Below, piece after piece: positions 8,131 through 17,953 of a DNA stretch of 44,580 bases. Position 1 is the first letter of the stretch. Each line of letters begins with the position of its first letter. The DNA comes from Actinomycetes bacterium. GTDB taxonomy: Bacteria > Actinomycetota > UBA4738. The position numbers were made by a program, and so were the translations under genes. The stretch spans positions 1 to 44,580 of the forward strand of contig JAJYHN010000139.1 of assembly GCA_021784765.1 (NCBI GenBank), given 5' to 3'. The notes below the pieces were generated by a model, which saw only the letters and a list, made by a program, of their open reading frames with translations, had not been told where the DNA came from and ran no database searches.

Positions 8131-9217
8131 CGACGGCTCCCTCCGTGACGAGGTCGCCGACCTCGGCCGTCGAGAACCCCATCTCCGCGGCCCGCATCGA
8201 GCGCATCTTCGAGACGGCCCGCCGGATGCCGGCGTCCACCCGGGCGGCGGCGGCGTCCTCGCCCAGGGATCGCAGCATCAGCTCGCCGGCCGCGATCGCC
8301 GCGATCGGGTTGATCGTGCCCCTGCCGGTGTGGTCGGGGGCCGTCCCGCCGATCGGCTCGAACATCGACACCCCGCCGGGGTCGGGGTTCAGGTTCGCCC
8401 CGGCCGCCACGCCCATGCCTCCCTGCACCGTGGCCGCGAGGTCGGTCAGGATGTCGCCGAACATGTTGTCGGTGACGACCACGTCGAACCGGCCCGGGTT
8501 CTCCAGCAGGTAGATGCACGCGGCGTCGACGTGGACGTAGGCGGTGCCGATGCCCGGATGCTCGGCCGCCACCTCGTCGAAGACCCGCTGCCACAGGTCG
8601 CCGGCGTAGGTGAGTACGTTGGTCTTGTGCGCGAGCGTCACGTGACCGCGCCGGCCCGGGCGCGTCGCGAGGTCGAACGCGAACCGCACGCAGCGCTCGA
8701 CCCCCCGTCGCGTGTTGACGCTGTCCTGCAGCGCGACCTCCTGCGGGGTTCCCCTGCGGAAGAACCCGCCGGTGCCCGCGTACAGCCCCTCGGAGTTCTC
8801 GCGGACGAAGGCCATGTCGACGTCCTCCGGCGCGAGGCCGCCGACCGGCGAGCGCACGCCCGGGTAGAGCCTGACCGGCCGCAGGTTGACGTACTGGTCC
8901 AGCTCGAAGCGCAGCCGCAGCAGCAGGTCGCGCTCGAGGATGCCCGGCTTGATCTGCGGGTGCCCGACGGCGCCCAGGTAGATCGCATCGGCGTCCCGCA
9001 GCTCCTCGAGCGCCGGGTCGGGCAGCGTCTCGCCGGTGCGCAGATAGCGCTCGCCGCCGAGGTCGTGCTCGACGGTCTGCAGCTCGAACCCCTCGGCGGC
9101 CGCGACGGCCCGCAGCACCTTCAGGCCCTCGCGGATCACCTCGGGGCCGGTGCCGTCGCCGGGGATGACCGCGATCCGGTGCCGGCGAAGGGCGCCCTCC
9201 GATCCGCCGCCGCTCAA
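8123..9217 (-). CDS. leuB: 3-isopropylmalate dehydrogenase
   Basis: HRIAVIPGDGTGPEVIREGLKVLRAV...GAVGHPQIKPGILERDLLLRLRFELDQYVNLRPVRLYPGV...DNMFGDILTDLAA; proposed TTG start overlapping leuD TGA (TTGA). Confidence 0.92.
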   Translation of the reverse strand: MSGGGSEGALRRHRIAVIPGDGTGPEVIREGLKVLRAVAAAEGFELQTVEHDLGGERYLRTGETLPDPALEELRDADAIYLGAVGHPQIKPGILERDLLLRLRFELDQYVNLRPVRLYPGVRSPVGGLAPEDVDMAFVRENSEGLYAGTGGFFRRGTPQEVALQDSVNTRRGVERCVRFAFDLATRPGRRGHVTLAHKTNVLTYAGDLWQRVFDEVAAEHPGIGTAYVHVDAACIYLLENPGRFDVVVTDNMFGDILTDLAATVQGGMGVAAGANLNPDPGGVSMFEPIGGTAPDHTGRGTINPIAAIAAGELMLRSLGEDAAAARVDAGIRRAVSKMRSMRAAEMGFSTAEVGDLVTEGAVDA

Positions 9218-9795
9218 TCGAGCCTCCAGTCGGCCTGCGGGGGCTCCCCCTCCGGCACGCCGACCGCGACGCCGGGGGTCCCGGACGACCCACTCGCGCC
9301 GCCTGTCTTCGTGCGCCGCGCCACCCATGGCATGAGCCCGCCGGCATCGAGGATCTCCTGCATGAATGGCGGCAGGGGGGTCGCGGCGAAGCGCTTGCCC
9401 CTCGTCACGTTCTCGACGATGCCCTCGTCGAGGTCGACCCGGAACACGTCGCCGGTCGCGGCGTCCTCGGTGACCCCCGGGCACTCGACGATCGGCAGGC
9501 CGACGTTCACCGCGTTTCGGAAGAAGATCCGTGCGAACGACTCGGCGACGATCACCGAGATGCCCGACCCCTTGATCGCGAGGGGCGCGTGCTCGCGCGA
9601 GGATCCGCTGCCGAAGTTCCGCCCCCCGACCATGACGTCGCCCGGCCGCACGCGGGAGACGAACTCGGCGTCCAGGTCCTCCATGCAGTGCCTGGCGAGC
9701 TCCTCGGCCTCGGTGGAGGTGAGGTAGCGCGCGGGGATGATCACGTCGGTGTCGACGTTGTCCCCGTAGACGTGCCCGATCGCCTCGACGATCAT
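9214..9795 (-). CDS. leuD: 3-isopropylmalate dehydratase small subunit
   Basis: YGDNVDTDVIIPARYL...GGRNFGSGSSREHAPLAIKGSGISVIVAESFARIFFRNAVNVGLPIVE; ATG overlaps leuC TGA. Confidence 0.93.
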   Translation of the reverse strand: MIVEAIGHVYGDNVDTDVIIPARYLTSTEAEELARHCMEDLDAEFVSRVRPGDVMVGGRNFGSGSSREHAPLAIKGSGISVIVAESFARIFFRNAVNVGLPIVECPGVTEDAATGDVFRVDLDEGIVENVTRGKRFAATPLPPFMQEILDAGGLMPWVARRTKTGGASGSSGTPGVAVGVPEGEPPQADWRLD

Positions 9796-11165
9796 CGGGC
9801 CGCACCCCCCTCCGCGACCGCGGTGCCGGCCGCCACCAGCGGGGCGCCGGGCCCCCTGCTCATCAGCGCCATGTCCGGCGGCTCGACGCCGACCTCGTCG
9901 GGGTGGGCGAGGCGCCCGAGGACGGCGGTGGCGGCCGCCACCGCCGGGCTCGCCAGGAACACCTTGGCCTCGCGGTGGCCCATGCGGCCGACGTAGTTGC
10001 GGTTCGACGTCGAGACGCAGACCTCGCCAGGCCCGAGCACCCCCATGTGGCCGCCGAGGCACGCGCCGCACGTCGGGGTCGACACCGTGGCGCCGGCCGC
10101 CGCGAAGATCTGCAGCAGGCCCTCCTCGTTCGCCTGCTTCCAGATCTCCTGGGTCGCGGGGATCACCATCAGCCGAACGCGCGGGTCGGCCGTGCGCCCG
10201 CGCAGGATGTGGGCGGCGATCCGCAGGTCCTCGATCTTGGCGTTCGTGCACGAGCCGATGAAGACCTGGTCGACCGCCACCCTCTCGGCCTGCGACACGG
10301 GCTCGGCCTTCGAGGGCAGCGAGGGCAGCGAGACCTGCGGCTCGAGGGCCGAGACGTCGATCGTGTGCGTGGCCGCGTACTCGGCGTCGGGGTCGCTGGC
10401 GTCGACGGGGAACTCCCGGACGCGGCCGGTCGCCGCCTGGCGCGCACGGACGTAGTCGAGCGTCACCTCGTCCGGCGCGATGATGCCGGACTTCGCGCCC
10501 GCCTCGATCGCCATGTTCGCCAGCGTGAACCGCGAGTCCTGCGACAGGTGGGCGAGCGCCGGGCCCGTGTGCTCCATGGCCTGGTAGGCGCAGCCGTCGT
10601 CGCCGACCTGGCCGATCACCGAGAGGATCAGGTCCTTGCCGATGACCCAGGGGCCGGGCCGGCCCTCGTAGACGAACCTCACCGACTCGGGAACCCGCAG
10701 CCAGATCTCGCCGGTTGCGAACACGGCCGCGAGGTCGGTCGAGCCGACCCCGGTCGAGAACGCGCCGACCGCGCCGTAGGTGCACGAGTGCGAGTCGGCG
10801 CCGATGATCACCATGCCCGGCAGGGCCAGGGCCTCCTGCGGGAGCAGGATGTGCTCGATGCCTCCGCGGCCGAGCTCGAAGAAGTGCTCGATGCCCTGCT
10901 CGCGGGCGAACCCGCGCATCGACATCATGAGGCCCGCGCTCGCGATGTCCTTGGCCGGGACGAAGTGGGAGGGGACCAGCGCGATCTTCGACGGGTCCCA
11001 CACCCGCTCGACGCCGAGCTCCTTGAAGCGCTTGATCGAGACCGGCGCGGTCACGTCGTTGCCCATCGCGAGGTCGACCCTGACCATGACGAGGTCGCCG
11101 GGCCGGACGGACTCGTGGCCGGCCGCGCGGGCCAGGACCTTCTCGGTGATCGTCATTCCCGGCAT
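9792..11165 (-). CDS. leuC: 3-isopropylmalate dehydratase large subunit
   Basis: MTITEKVLARAAG...GADSHSCTYGAVGAFSTGVGSTDLAAVFATGEIW; FIGSCTNAKIEDLRIAAHILRGR; CGACLGGHMGVLGPGEVCVSTSNRNYVGRMG. Confidence 0.94.
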   Translation of the reverse strand: MPGMTITEKVLARAAGHESVRPGDLVMVRVDLAMGNDVTAPVSIKRFKELGVERVWDPSKIALVPSHFVPAKDIASAGLMMSMRGFAREQGIEHFFELGRGGIEHILLPQEALALPGMVIIGADSHSCTYGAVGAFSTGVGSTDLAAVFATGEIWLRVPESVRFVYEGRPGPWVIGKDLILSVIGQVGDDGCAYQAMEHTGPALAHLSQDSRFTLANMAIEAGAKSGIIAPDEVTLDYVRARQAATGRVREFPVDASDPDAEYAATHTIDVSALEPQVSLPSLPSKAEPVSQAERVAVDQVFIGSCTNAKIEDLRIAAHILRGRTADPRVRLMVIPATQEIWKQANEEGLLQIFAAAGATVSTPTCGACLGGHMGVLGPGEVCVSTSNRNYVGRMGHREAKVFLASPAVAAATAVLGRLAHPDEVGVEPPDMALMSRGPGAPLVAAGTAVAEGGAAR

Positions 11166-12701
11166 CTACGCCGACACCTCCTCGGTGCTCGTGACCGCAA
11201 GCGCCCGGTTGATGGCGGCGAGGTAGGCGCGGGCGCTCGCCTCCACGACGTCGGGGGCGAGCCCCCGCCCGGTCACCAGCCGGCCGCCGACCTCGAGCTG
11301 GACGACGACGTCGCCGAGCGCGTCGCTCCCACCGGTCACGGCCGACACGTTGTAGGAGACCAGCGTGGCCGCGACGGCGGTGGCCCGGCCGATCGCGCCG
11401 TAGGCGGCGTCGATCATGCCGTCGCCCATCGCCGAGTCCTCGACGGTCTCCTCGCCCCGGCGCAGCCGCACGGTGGCGGTCGGGGAGAGGTGGGTCCCGC
11501 CTGCGACGGCCAGCGACTCCATGACGAACGCCTCGCCGACACCGGCGCCGAGCTCCTCGGCGGCGATCGCCTCGAGGTCGGCGTCGGTCAGCGAGATCTT
11601 GCGGTCGGCGAGGTCCTTGAACCTTGCGAACGCGCGATCGAGGGCGTCGGGCTCGAGCCGGACGCCGAGCCCGGCCAGGGCATCGGCGAACGCGTGCCGG
11701 CCCGAGTGCTTGCCGAGCACGATCTTCGACCCCTCGTAGCCGATGGCCGTCGGGTCCATGATCTCGTAGGTCGCGCGGTTCATCAGGACGCCGTGCTGGT
11801 GGATGCCGGACTCGTGGGCGAACGCGTTGGCGCCGACCACGGCCTTGTTCGGCTGCACCGGGTAGCCGGTGAGCTTGGAGACCAGCCGCGAGGTCCGGGC
11901 GATCTCCTTGACATGCAGGCCGTGCGCGAGGCCGGTCGCCTGCCCGCGCGTCGCGACGATCATCGCGAGCTCCTCCAGCGAGCAGTTCCCGGCGCGCTCG
12001 CCGATGCCGTTCACCGCGACCTCGACCTGCCGCGCGCCGGCCAGCACGCCGGCGAGCGAGTTCGCGACGGCGAGGCCGAGGTCGTTGTGGCAGTGGACCG
12101 AGATCGTCACGTGCTCGGGCATCGCCTCACGCGCCGCCCGCACCAGCTCGGCGAACTCGTGCGGCAGCGCGTAGCCGACCGTGTCGGGGACGTTCAGGGT
12201 CGTGGCGCCCTCCTCGACGGCGGCGTGGAACGCCTCCAGCATGAACTCCGGATCGGTGCGGGTCGCGTCCTGCGCGCTGTACTCGACGTCCTCGGTGTAG
12301 CCGCGGGCGCGCCGCACGGCCCGCCGCGTCGCCTCCAGGACGTCCTCGCGCGACATCCGAAGCATCGAGTCCATGTGGATGTCGCTGGTCGAGATGAACA
12401 CGTGCAGGCGCCCATGCTGCGCGTCGCGGATGGCCTCCCATGCGCGGTCGACGTCGCCGTCGCTCGCGCGGCAGAGGGCGGCGATCACCGGGCCCTTCAC
12501 GTTCCGGGCGATGCGCCGGACGGCCTCGAACTCGCCGGCCGACGAGGCCGGGAACCCGGCCTCCAGCACGTCGACCCCGAGGCGCGCGAGCTGCTCGGCG
12601 ATCTCGAGCTTCTCGGCCTCGGCCAGCGCGATGCCGGGCGCCTGCTCGCCGTCGCGCAACGTGGTGTCGAAGATGCGTACGTGGTCAGGCACCGGAGGCA
12701 C
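11166..12701 (-). CDS. leuA: 2-isopropylmalate synthase
   Basis: [99 protein letters not shown]. Confidence 0.94.
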   Translation of the reverse strand: MPPVPDHVRIFDTTLRDGEQAPGIALAEAEKLEIAEQLARLGVDVLEAGFPASSAGEFEAVRRIARNVKGPVIAALCRASDGDVDRAWEAIRDAQHGRLHVFISTSDIHMDSMLRMSREDVLEATRRAVRRARGYTEDVEYSAQDATRTDPEFMLEAFHAAVEEGATTLNVPDTVGYALPHEFAELVRAAREAMPEHVTISVHCHNDLGLAVANSLAGVLAGARQVEVAVNGIGERAGNCSLEELAMIVATRGQATGLAHGLHVKEIARTSRLVSKLTGYPVQPNKAVVGANAFAHESGIHQHGVLMNRATYEIMDPTAIGYEGSKIVLGKHSGRHAFADALAGLGVRLEPDALDRAFARFKDLADRKISLTDADLEAIAAEELGAGVGEAFVMESLAVAGGTHLSPTATVRLRRGEETVEDSAMGDGMIDAAYGAIGRATAVAATLVSYNVSAVTGGSDALGDVVVQLEVGGRLVTGRGLAPDVVEASARAYLAAINRALAVTSTEEVSA

Positions 12702-13710
12702 CCCCCTCCGGCGCGCCGCGGCGTCCGAGCCACGGCATCATCGAGCGGAGCCGGGCCCCGACCTCCTCGATCTGGTGCTCGCGCCCCCGGCGGCGCAGCG
12801 CCTCGAACCGCGGGAACCCGGCCTTGGCCTCGAGCACCCACTCGTTCGCGAACTGGCCGGTCTGGATCTCCGACAGGATCCGGCGCATCTCGGCGCGGAC
12901 GTGATCGTCGACCACCCGCGGCCCGCGCGTGTAGTCGCCGTACTCGGCGGTGTCCGAGACCGAGTAGCGCATGCCCCCGAGCCCGCCCTCGTACAGCAGG
13001 TCGACGATCAGCTTCAGCTCGTGCAGGCATTCGAAGTAGGCGATCTCGGGCTGGTAGCCGGCCTCGACCAGCGTCTCGAACCCGGCCTGGACCAGCGCGG
13101 CCGTCCCGCCGCAGAGCACGGCCTGCTCGCCGAACAGGTCGGTCTCGGTCTCCTCGCGAAACGTCGTCTCGAGGATCCCCGCCCGTCCGGCGCCGATGCC
13201 GCTCGCGTAGGCGAGCGTGCGGGCGCGCGCGGTGCCGGTCGCGTCCGTGTGCACCGCGAAGAGCGACGGCGTGCCGGCGCCCTCGGCGTAGGTGCGCCGG
13301 ACCAGGTGCCCGGGGCCCTTCGGCGCGACCATCGCGACGTCGACGCCCTCGGCCGGGCGGACCTGGTTGAAGTGGATGTTGAAGCCGTGGGCGAACATCA
13401 GCATGTCGCCCGGCGCGAGGTTCGGCGCGACGTCGGCCTCGTAGACGGACGGCTGCGTCGTGTCGGGCAGCAGCATCATCACGACCTCGGCCTCGCCGGC
13501 GGCCGCGGCGGTCGGGAGGACCCGCACCCCGTCCTCCTCGGCCGTGGACCACGACTTCGAGTCGCGGCGAAGGCCGACCCGGACGTCCACGCCCGAGTCC
13601 CGCAGGTTCAGCGCGTGCGCGTGGCCCTGGCTGCCGTAGCCGAGCACGGCGACGCGCTGGCCCTCCAGCGCAGACCGGTCGATGTCCCTGTCGTAGAGCA
13701 CGCTGCCCAT
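12685..13710 (-). CDS. ilvC: Ketol-acid reductoisomerase
   Basis: [84 protein letters not shown]. Confidence 0.95.
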   Translation of the reverse strand: MGSVLYDRDIDRSALEGQRVAVLGYGSQGHAHALNLRDSGVDVRVGLRRDSKSWSTAEEDGVRVLPTAAAAGEAEVVMMLLPDTTQPSVYEADVAPNLAPGDMLMFAHGFNIHFNQVRPAEGVDVAMVAPKGPGHLVRRTYAEGAGTPSLFAVHTDATGTARARTLAYASGIGAGRAGILETTFREETETDLFGEQAVLCGGTAALVQAGFETLVEAGYQPEIAYFECLHELKLIVDLLYEGGLGGMRYSVSDTAEYGDYTRGPRVVDDHVRAEMRRILSEIQTGQFANEWVLEAKAGFPRFEALRRRGREHQIEEVGARLRSMMPWLGRRGAPEGGASGA

Positions 13711-13782
13711 TCGGTCTCCTTCGTCGTCGGTGGTGGGGTGGGTGGCGGGCGCCGAGCCGCACGGCGGCGCCCCGGCCGGGGC

Positions 13783-14316
13783 TCAGGCGGTCGCGGGCTC
13801 CTTCGCCGCACGCAGGCGGTCGCGGTCCCGGATCCCGCGCTCGCCGCGGCCGAGCGCGATGCGGCCGGTGCGGACCATCTCGACCAGGCCGTAGGGCTCG
13901 AGCAGCTCGCAGAGCGCGTCGATCTTCGCCGACGGGCCGCTCACCTCGATCGTGACCGTCGCCTGGGCGACGTCCACGATGCGGCCGCGGAAGATCTCCA
14001 CGAGCTCGACGACCTGGAACCGCTGCTCGGGCTTGGTGCGGACCTTCACCAGGGCGAGCTCGCGCTCGACCGAGGCGGTCTCGCCGAGCTCCACGACCTT
14101 GATCACGTGGATCAGCTTGTTGAGCTGCTTGGTGACCTGCTCGAGCGGCTTGGTCGTGACCTCGACGACGATGGTCATCCGCGAGAGCCCTGGACGTTCG
14201 GTCGTGCCGACGGCGAGCGAGTGGATGTTGAACCCGCGGCGCGCGAACAGGCTCGAGACCTGGGTCAGCACGCCGGGCTGGTCCTCGACCAGGACGGAGA
14301 TCGTGTGCAGGCTCAT
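13783..14316 (-). CDS. ilvN: Acetolactate synthase small (regulatory) subunit
   Basis: [52 protein letters not shown] (ACT domain); ATG overlaps ilvB stop. Confidence 0.94.
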   Translation of the reverse strand: MSLHTISVLVEDQPGVLTQVSSLFARRGFNIHSLAVGTTERPGLSRMTIVVEVTTKPLEQVTKQLNKLIHVIKVVELGETASVERELALVKVRTKPEQRFQVVELVEIFRGRIVDVAQATVTIEVSGPSAKIDALCELLEPYGLVEMVRTGRIALGRGERGIRDRDRLRAAKEPATA

Positions 14317-16073
14317 GCGACCGGTGCCTCCGCGGGATCGTTCACGGGCCGAACGCCCTCGGGCCCGAGGATGATGTCGTCGTTCGAGGCGCCGGCCGGC
14401 ACCATCGGGAACACGTTCTCCGACGGGTCGACCCGGAAGTCGATCACGACCGTCCGGTCGGTGATCGACATCGCCTTGTCGAGCACCGCGTCGACGTCGC
14501 CGGGGTCCTCGGCTCGCAGCCCGACGGCCCCCATCGCCTCGGCGAGCTTGACGAAGTCCGGCGTGTCCTGGGTGAGGTGCACCTGCGAGTAGCGTTCGCC
14601 GTAGAACAGCTCCTGCCACTGGCGGACCATGCCGAGGTAGCCGTTGTTCAGGATCGCGACGGTGATCGGGATGCTCTCGGTGGCGCTGGTCGCGAGCTCC
14701 TGCGCCGTCATCTGGAAGCAGCCGTCGCCGTCGATCGCCACCACTCGCTGGTCGGGTCGGCCGACCTTCGCGCCGAGCGCCGCCGGAACGGCGAACCCCA
14801 TGGTCCCGAGCCCGCCGGAGTTGATCCACTGCCGGGGCCGCGTGAACCGGTAGAACTGCGAGGCCCACATCTGGTGCTGGCCGACGCCCGAGACGATCGT
14901 CGCCTCGCCCCTCGTCGCCTCGTAGATCCGCTCGACGACGAACTGCGGCTTGATCGGGCCGCCGTCCTCCTGCCGGTAGCGCAGCGGGAACCGCTCCTGC
15001 CAGTCGCGCAGGGTCCCGAGCCACGCCGAGTGGTCGGGCCGGCCTCGCTCCTCCTGGAGCTTTGCCAGCTCGCGCGCCAGGGCCGCCGTCACGTCCCTGG
15101 CGTCGCCGACGATCGGGACGTCGACGGACCGGTTCTTGCCGATCTCGGCCGGGTCGATGTCCACGTGGATCACCTTCGCGCCCGGCGCGAACCCCGCGAG
15201 GTTGCCGGTGACCCGGTCGTCGAAACGCACCCCGATCGCGATCAGCAGGTCGGCCCGCTGCATGGCGGTCACGGCCGTGTAGTTGCCGTGCATGCCGGGC
15301 ATCCCGAGCCCGAGCGGGTGGGTGTCGGGGAACACGCCACGGCCCATCAGGGTCGTGACCACCGGCAGGTCGCCCGTCTCCGCGAGCCTGCGGAGCTCGT
15401 CCGAGGCGTCGGAGCGCACGATGCCGCCGCCGACGTAGAGCACCGGACGCTCCGCGCGGAGGATCAGGTCGACCGCGGCCTTCACCTGCTTCATGCTGCC
15501 CCTGGTCGTCGGCCGGTAGCCGGGCAGGTCGACCGACTCCTGCCACTCGAAGCGCATGTCGGAGATCAGGACGTCCTTCGGCAGGTCGATCAGCACCGGC
15601 CCGGGCCGCCCGGTCGAGGCGACGTGGAACGCCTCGCGGACGACCCGCGGGACGTCGTTCGCGTCGGTCACCATCCAGGTCTGCTTGGTGATCGGCATCG
15701 CGATGCCGGTCATGTACGCCTCCTGAAAGGCGTCGTTGCCGACGACGGCGGTCGCCACCTGCCCGGTGATGGCCACGAGCGGGATCGAGTCCATCATCGC
15801 GTCGGCGAGGGGCGTGACCAGGTTGCAGCCGCCGGGGCCGGAGGTCGCCATGGCGACGCCGACGCGGCCGGTGGCGTGCGCGTATCCCTCGGCCGCGTGG
15901 CCGGCGCCCTGCTCGTGGCGGGTCAGGACGTGGCGGATCGACGACTCGAGCAACGGGTCGTAGGCGGGGAGGATGGCCCCGCCGGGGATCCCGAACACGG
16001 TGTCGACGCCCTCGAGCTCGAGGGCGCGAAACAGCGCCTGCGCGCCGGTGAGCTTCTCTCCGCCCCTGGCCAT
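14313..16073 (-). CDS. ilvB: Acetolactate synthase large subunit
   Basis: [100 protein letters not shown] motif [20 protein letters not shown]. Confidence 0.95.
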   Translation of the reverse strand: MARGGEKLTGAQALFRALELEGVDTVFGIPGGAILPAYDPLLESSIRHVLTRHEQGAGHAAEGYAHATGRVGVAMATSGPGGCNLVTPLADAMMDSIPLVAITGQVATAVVGNDAFQEAYMTGIAMPITKQTWMVTDANDVPRVVREAFHVASTGRPGPVLIDLPKDVLISDMRFEWQESVDLPGYRPTTRGSMKQVKAAVDLILRAERPVLYVGGGIVRSDASDELRRLAETGDLPVVTTLMGRGVFPDTHPLGLGMPGMHGNYTAVTAMQRADLLIAIGVRFDDRVTGNLAGFAPGAKVIHVDIDPAEIGKNRSVDVPIVGDARDVTAALARELAKLQEERGRPDHSAWLGTLRDWQERFPLRYRQEDGGPIKPQFVVERIYEATRGEATIVSGVGQHQMWASQFYRFTRPRQWINSGGLGTMGFAVPAALGAKVGRPDQRVVAIDGDGCFQMTAQELATSATESIPITVAILNNGYLGMVRQWQELFYGERYSQVHLTQDTPDFVKLAEAMGAVGLRAEDPGDVDAVLDKAMSITDRTVVIDFRVDPSENVFPMVPAGASNDDIILGPEGVRPVNDPAEAPVA

Positions 16074-16077
16074 GGTC

Positions 16078-16377
16078 CTAGCTCGCCCCCCGTCCGGCCT
16101 CCACGGCCTCGCTCGGCGTCCGCCGTGCCCGGTAGCCGCGGCCCTCCAGCGCGTGGCAGGCGCGCTCGAACTCCCACGGCGTCCAGTCCCGCCGACGCTG
16201 CTGGAACGCCTCGTCGTCCTCGTCGAACGCCGTGGCCAGGTAGGTCACCTCGCTCGCGAACCAGTCCTGCAGGAACGCCCGCTCTCGGGTGTCGGACACG
16301 TCCAGCCGCACCTGACCGGGTCCCTCCCACTGGGCGGACCCCACGGATCGCCCGCCGCGATCGAACTCGAAGCGCAT
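16078..16377 (-). CDS. Conserved-looking small protein at head of ilv operon (99 aa)
   Basis: [88 protein letters not shown]...; 4 nt before ilvB start; ATG at 16377 preferred over ORF-track start at 16419 (Arg-rich extension). Confidence 0.6.
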   Translation of the reverse strand: MRFEFDRGGRSVGSAQWEGPGQVRLDVSDTRERAFLQDWFASEVTYLATAFDEDDEAFQQRRRDWTPWEFERACHALEGRGYRARRTPSEAVEAGRGAS

Positions 16378-16487
16378 CTCGAACCGCCTCCTCCGGCGCC
16401 CTCGGCGCCGCCGTGTCACGTGTGTCTCGCTGCGTTCCCGGCCTCGCCGGGTCCCGGTCGCCTGCCGTTCACGGGAACCGGGGGAAC

Positions 16488-16516
16488 AAAAAACCCCTGG
16501 CGGATGCCAAGGGTTT
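16488..16516 (-). terminator. Intrinsic terminator of ilv operon attenuator
   Basis: Minus strand AAACCCTTGGC-ATCC-GCCAGGGGTTTTTTG: 11-bp stem (one G.U), 4-nt loop, T6 tract; located between leader peptide and first operon gene. Confidence 0.85.
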
Positions 16517-16517
16517 C

Positions 16518-16552
16518 GGCGCGGTCAGGGCGTGCGACGCCCCGCCCGCGCC
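16518..16552 (-). promoter_or_regulatory. Attenuator hairpin starting at leader-peptide stop codon
   Basis: Minus strand GGCGCGG-GC-GGGGCGT-CGC-ACGCCCT-GA-CCGCGCC: 14 bp in two helices around a 2x2 internal loop. Confidence 0.75.
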
Positions 16553-16608
16553 TAGGTAATAAGGACGAGGACCAGGAGAGAAGCCAGAACTACCTGGTTG
16601 CCACTCAT
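16552..16608 (-). CDS. BCAA attenuator leader peptide (18 aa): MSGNQVVLASLLVLVLIT
   Basis: Minus strand ATG AGT GGC AAC CAG GTA GTT CTG GCT TCT CTC CTG GTC CTC GTC CTT ATT ACC TAG; 10 of 18 residues are V/L/I; followed by hairpin and terminator upstream of ilvB operon. Not in ORF track (too short). Confidence 0.9.
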   Translation of the reverse strand: MSGNQVVLASLLVLVLIT

Positions 16609-16617
16609 GTGGCAGCT

Positions 16618-16646
16618 ATGCTACGGGTCGCGCCACGATCGGTCAA
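16618..16646 (-). promoter_or_regulatory. Promoter of ilv/leu superoperon
   Basis: Minus strand TTGACC (16646-16641), 17-bp spacer, TAGCAT (16623-16618); leader ATG begins 10 nt past the -10. Confidence 0.78.
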
Positions 16647-16725
16647 GGGGTCCTGCGGGCCCGACCTGCACGAACTTCCGGGCGCGGATTGTCCGCCCCG
16701 GCCATGCGGACGGCCGTGGAGCCAC

Positions 16726-17265
16726 TCACGAGGTCGGAGCGTCGCCGAGCCCGACGGAGTCGCGTGAGGCCGAGAGCACGCGCGTCGCTCGCCAGGTGAG
16801 CCCGGCGACCATCGCGAAGAGCGCCGCAAGACCGATCGTGCGTGACCAGTCGACGACGAGCCAGAGGTACCGGGGGAAGGACCGGAGGGCGCCGATCGAC
16901 CCGCTCGAGGTGAGCGGTGGATAGGCGGTCCAGACGGCGGACTGTCCCCTCAACGCATGCCAGGCGGCCGTGTCCTGCCAGACGGACCCGATCGCCCAGA
17001 CCCCGGCCGAGACGAGGACCACACGCAGGAGCCCGCGCACCCAGCGCCCGCTGGCGCGGTCGCGGAGCGTTCCGGCGATCCCGGCGGCCATCGCCGCGAG
17101 ATACGCGAAGAACAGCGTTGCCGCGAGAACCCCGCTCACCGTGTTCCTCCCGATCCGCCTCCGCACACGGCGGGTGGCCGGGACCTCGGCTGCCACCTGC
17201 CACCCAAGCTGCCGCCTCACACGAGCATGCGCCGCGCGCCTTGACCCGCCAGACCCGCTCATCAT
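16726..17265 (-). CDS. Hypothetical integral membrane protein (179 aa)
   Basis: Hydrophobic segments VLAATLFFAYLAAMAAGIAG, LLRVVLVSAGVWAIGSVW, IGLAALFAMVAGLTW. Confidence 0.62.
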   Translation of the reverse strand: MMSGSGGSRRAAHARVRRQLGWQVAAEVPATRRVRRRIGRNTVSGVLAATLFFAYLAAMAAGIAGTLRDRASGRWVRGLLRVVLVSAGVWAIGSVWQDTAAWHALRGQSAVWTAYPPLTSSGSIGALRSFPRYLWLVVDWSRTIGLAALFAMVAGLTWRATRVLSASRDSVGLGDAPTS

Positions 17266-17278
17266 CCTCGAGACTTGG

Positions 17279-17854
17279 TCAGGATGTCGAGGAACTGAAG
17301 GCGCCTGTCGAAGGATCGAAGTTCAGTTGGTGCCCGCCGACGTCGACGATGAGCTCGGTCGGGGGTGCCGGATTCGCGGTCGGCGGCAGCAGGCCAAGGA
17401 GCGTCACGCCCCCCTGGTACGGAGGCTTGATCCAGGTCCAGTTCGCCAGAGGGTGGGCGGCTGCACCGTTGAGGCACGCGGTATCCGCGGCGGTGCACTT
17501 GTCGATGCCGATGAACCCATAGGCCTGACCTGCTCGGGGAAGAGTCAGGATGATCCACCAGGAACCGTACCTCATGCAGTTTCGGATCTCGCCCCTTGCC
17601 TGCGCGATGGCCGAGCTCTGACCGGACCACGATCCGCACGCGTCCGGGTCACTGGAGGGGGTCGGCGACGGAGAGGGTGTCGCCGTCGGCGAGGGCGAGG
17701 AGGCTGGGCTGGGTGTGGGCCCAGCAACCACGTTCGGGAGGCGCGCGCAGGCGACCAGCGCCAAGGAGAGGAAGAGAAGGACGAGAAGTCGAAGGCGGCG
17801 AGCGAACACGGGAATCGGAGCATCGCCGGGCTGTGATGCCCCTTCGCCGCTCAA
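17279..17854 (-). CDS. Putative lipoprotein with Ser/Pro/Thr-rich linker (191 aa)
   Basis: LRLLVLLFLSLALVACARL lipobox-like, then TPSPASSPSPTATPSPSPTPSS linker and Cys-containing domain. Confidence 0.72.
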   Translation of the reverse strand: MSGEGASQPGDAPIPVFARRLRLLVLLFLSLALVACARLPNVVAGPTPSPASSPSPTATPSPSPTPSSDPDACGSWSGQSSAIAQARGEIRNCMRYGSWWIILTLPRAGQAYGFIGIDKCTAADTACLNGAAAHPLANWTWIKPPYQGGVTLLGLLPPTANPAPPTELIVDVGGHQLNFDPSTGAFSSSTS

Positions 17855-17953
17855 CAGAAACTCACCGGGGGGCGATGCGCCGCCAGGTCGTGCCGCAGCG
17901 CCGCTCGGCGACCCGGGTGAGCAGCAGGGCGAGCCAGCAGGGCAGCACGGAAG

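Noticed and set aside
6511-8148. 545-aa plus-strand ORF opposite cimA
   Set aside because: Antisense shadow; cimA motifs are clear on the minus strand.
9903-13370. 1155-aa plus-strand ORF opposite leuC/leuA/ilvC
   Set aside because: Arg/Gly/Asp/His-rich antisense shadow ORF typical of high-GC DNA; the opposite strand encodes unmistakable enzymes.
14577-16559. 660-aa plus-strand ORF covering ilvB and the attenuator
   Set aside because: Antisense shadow with biased composition.
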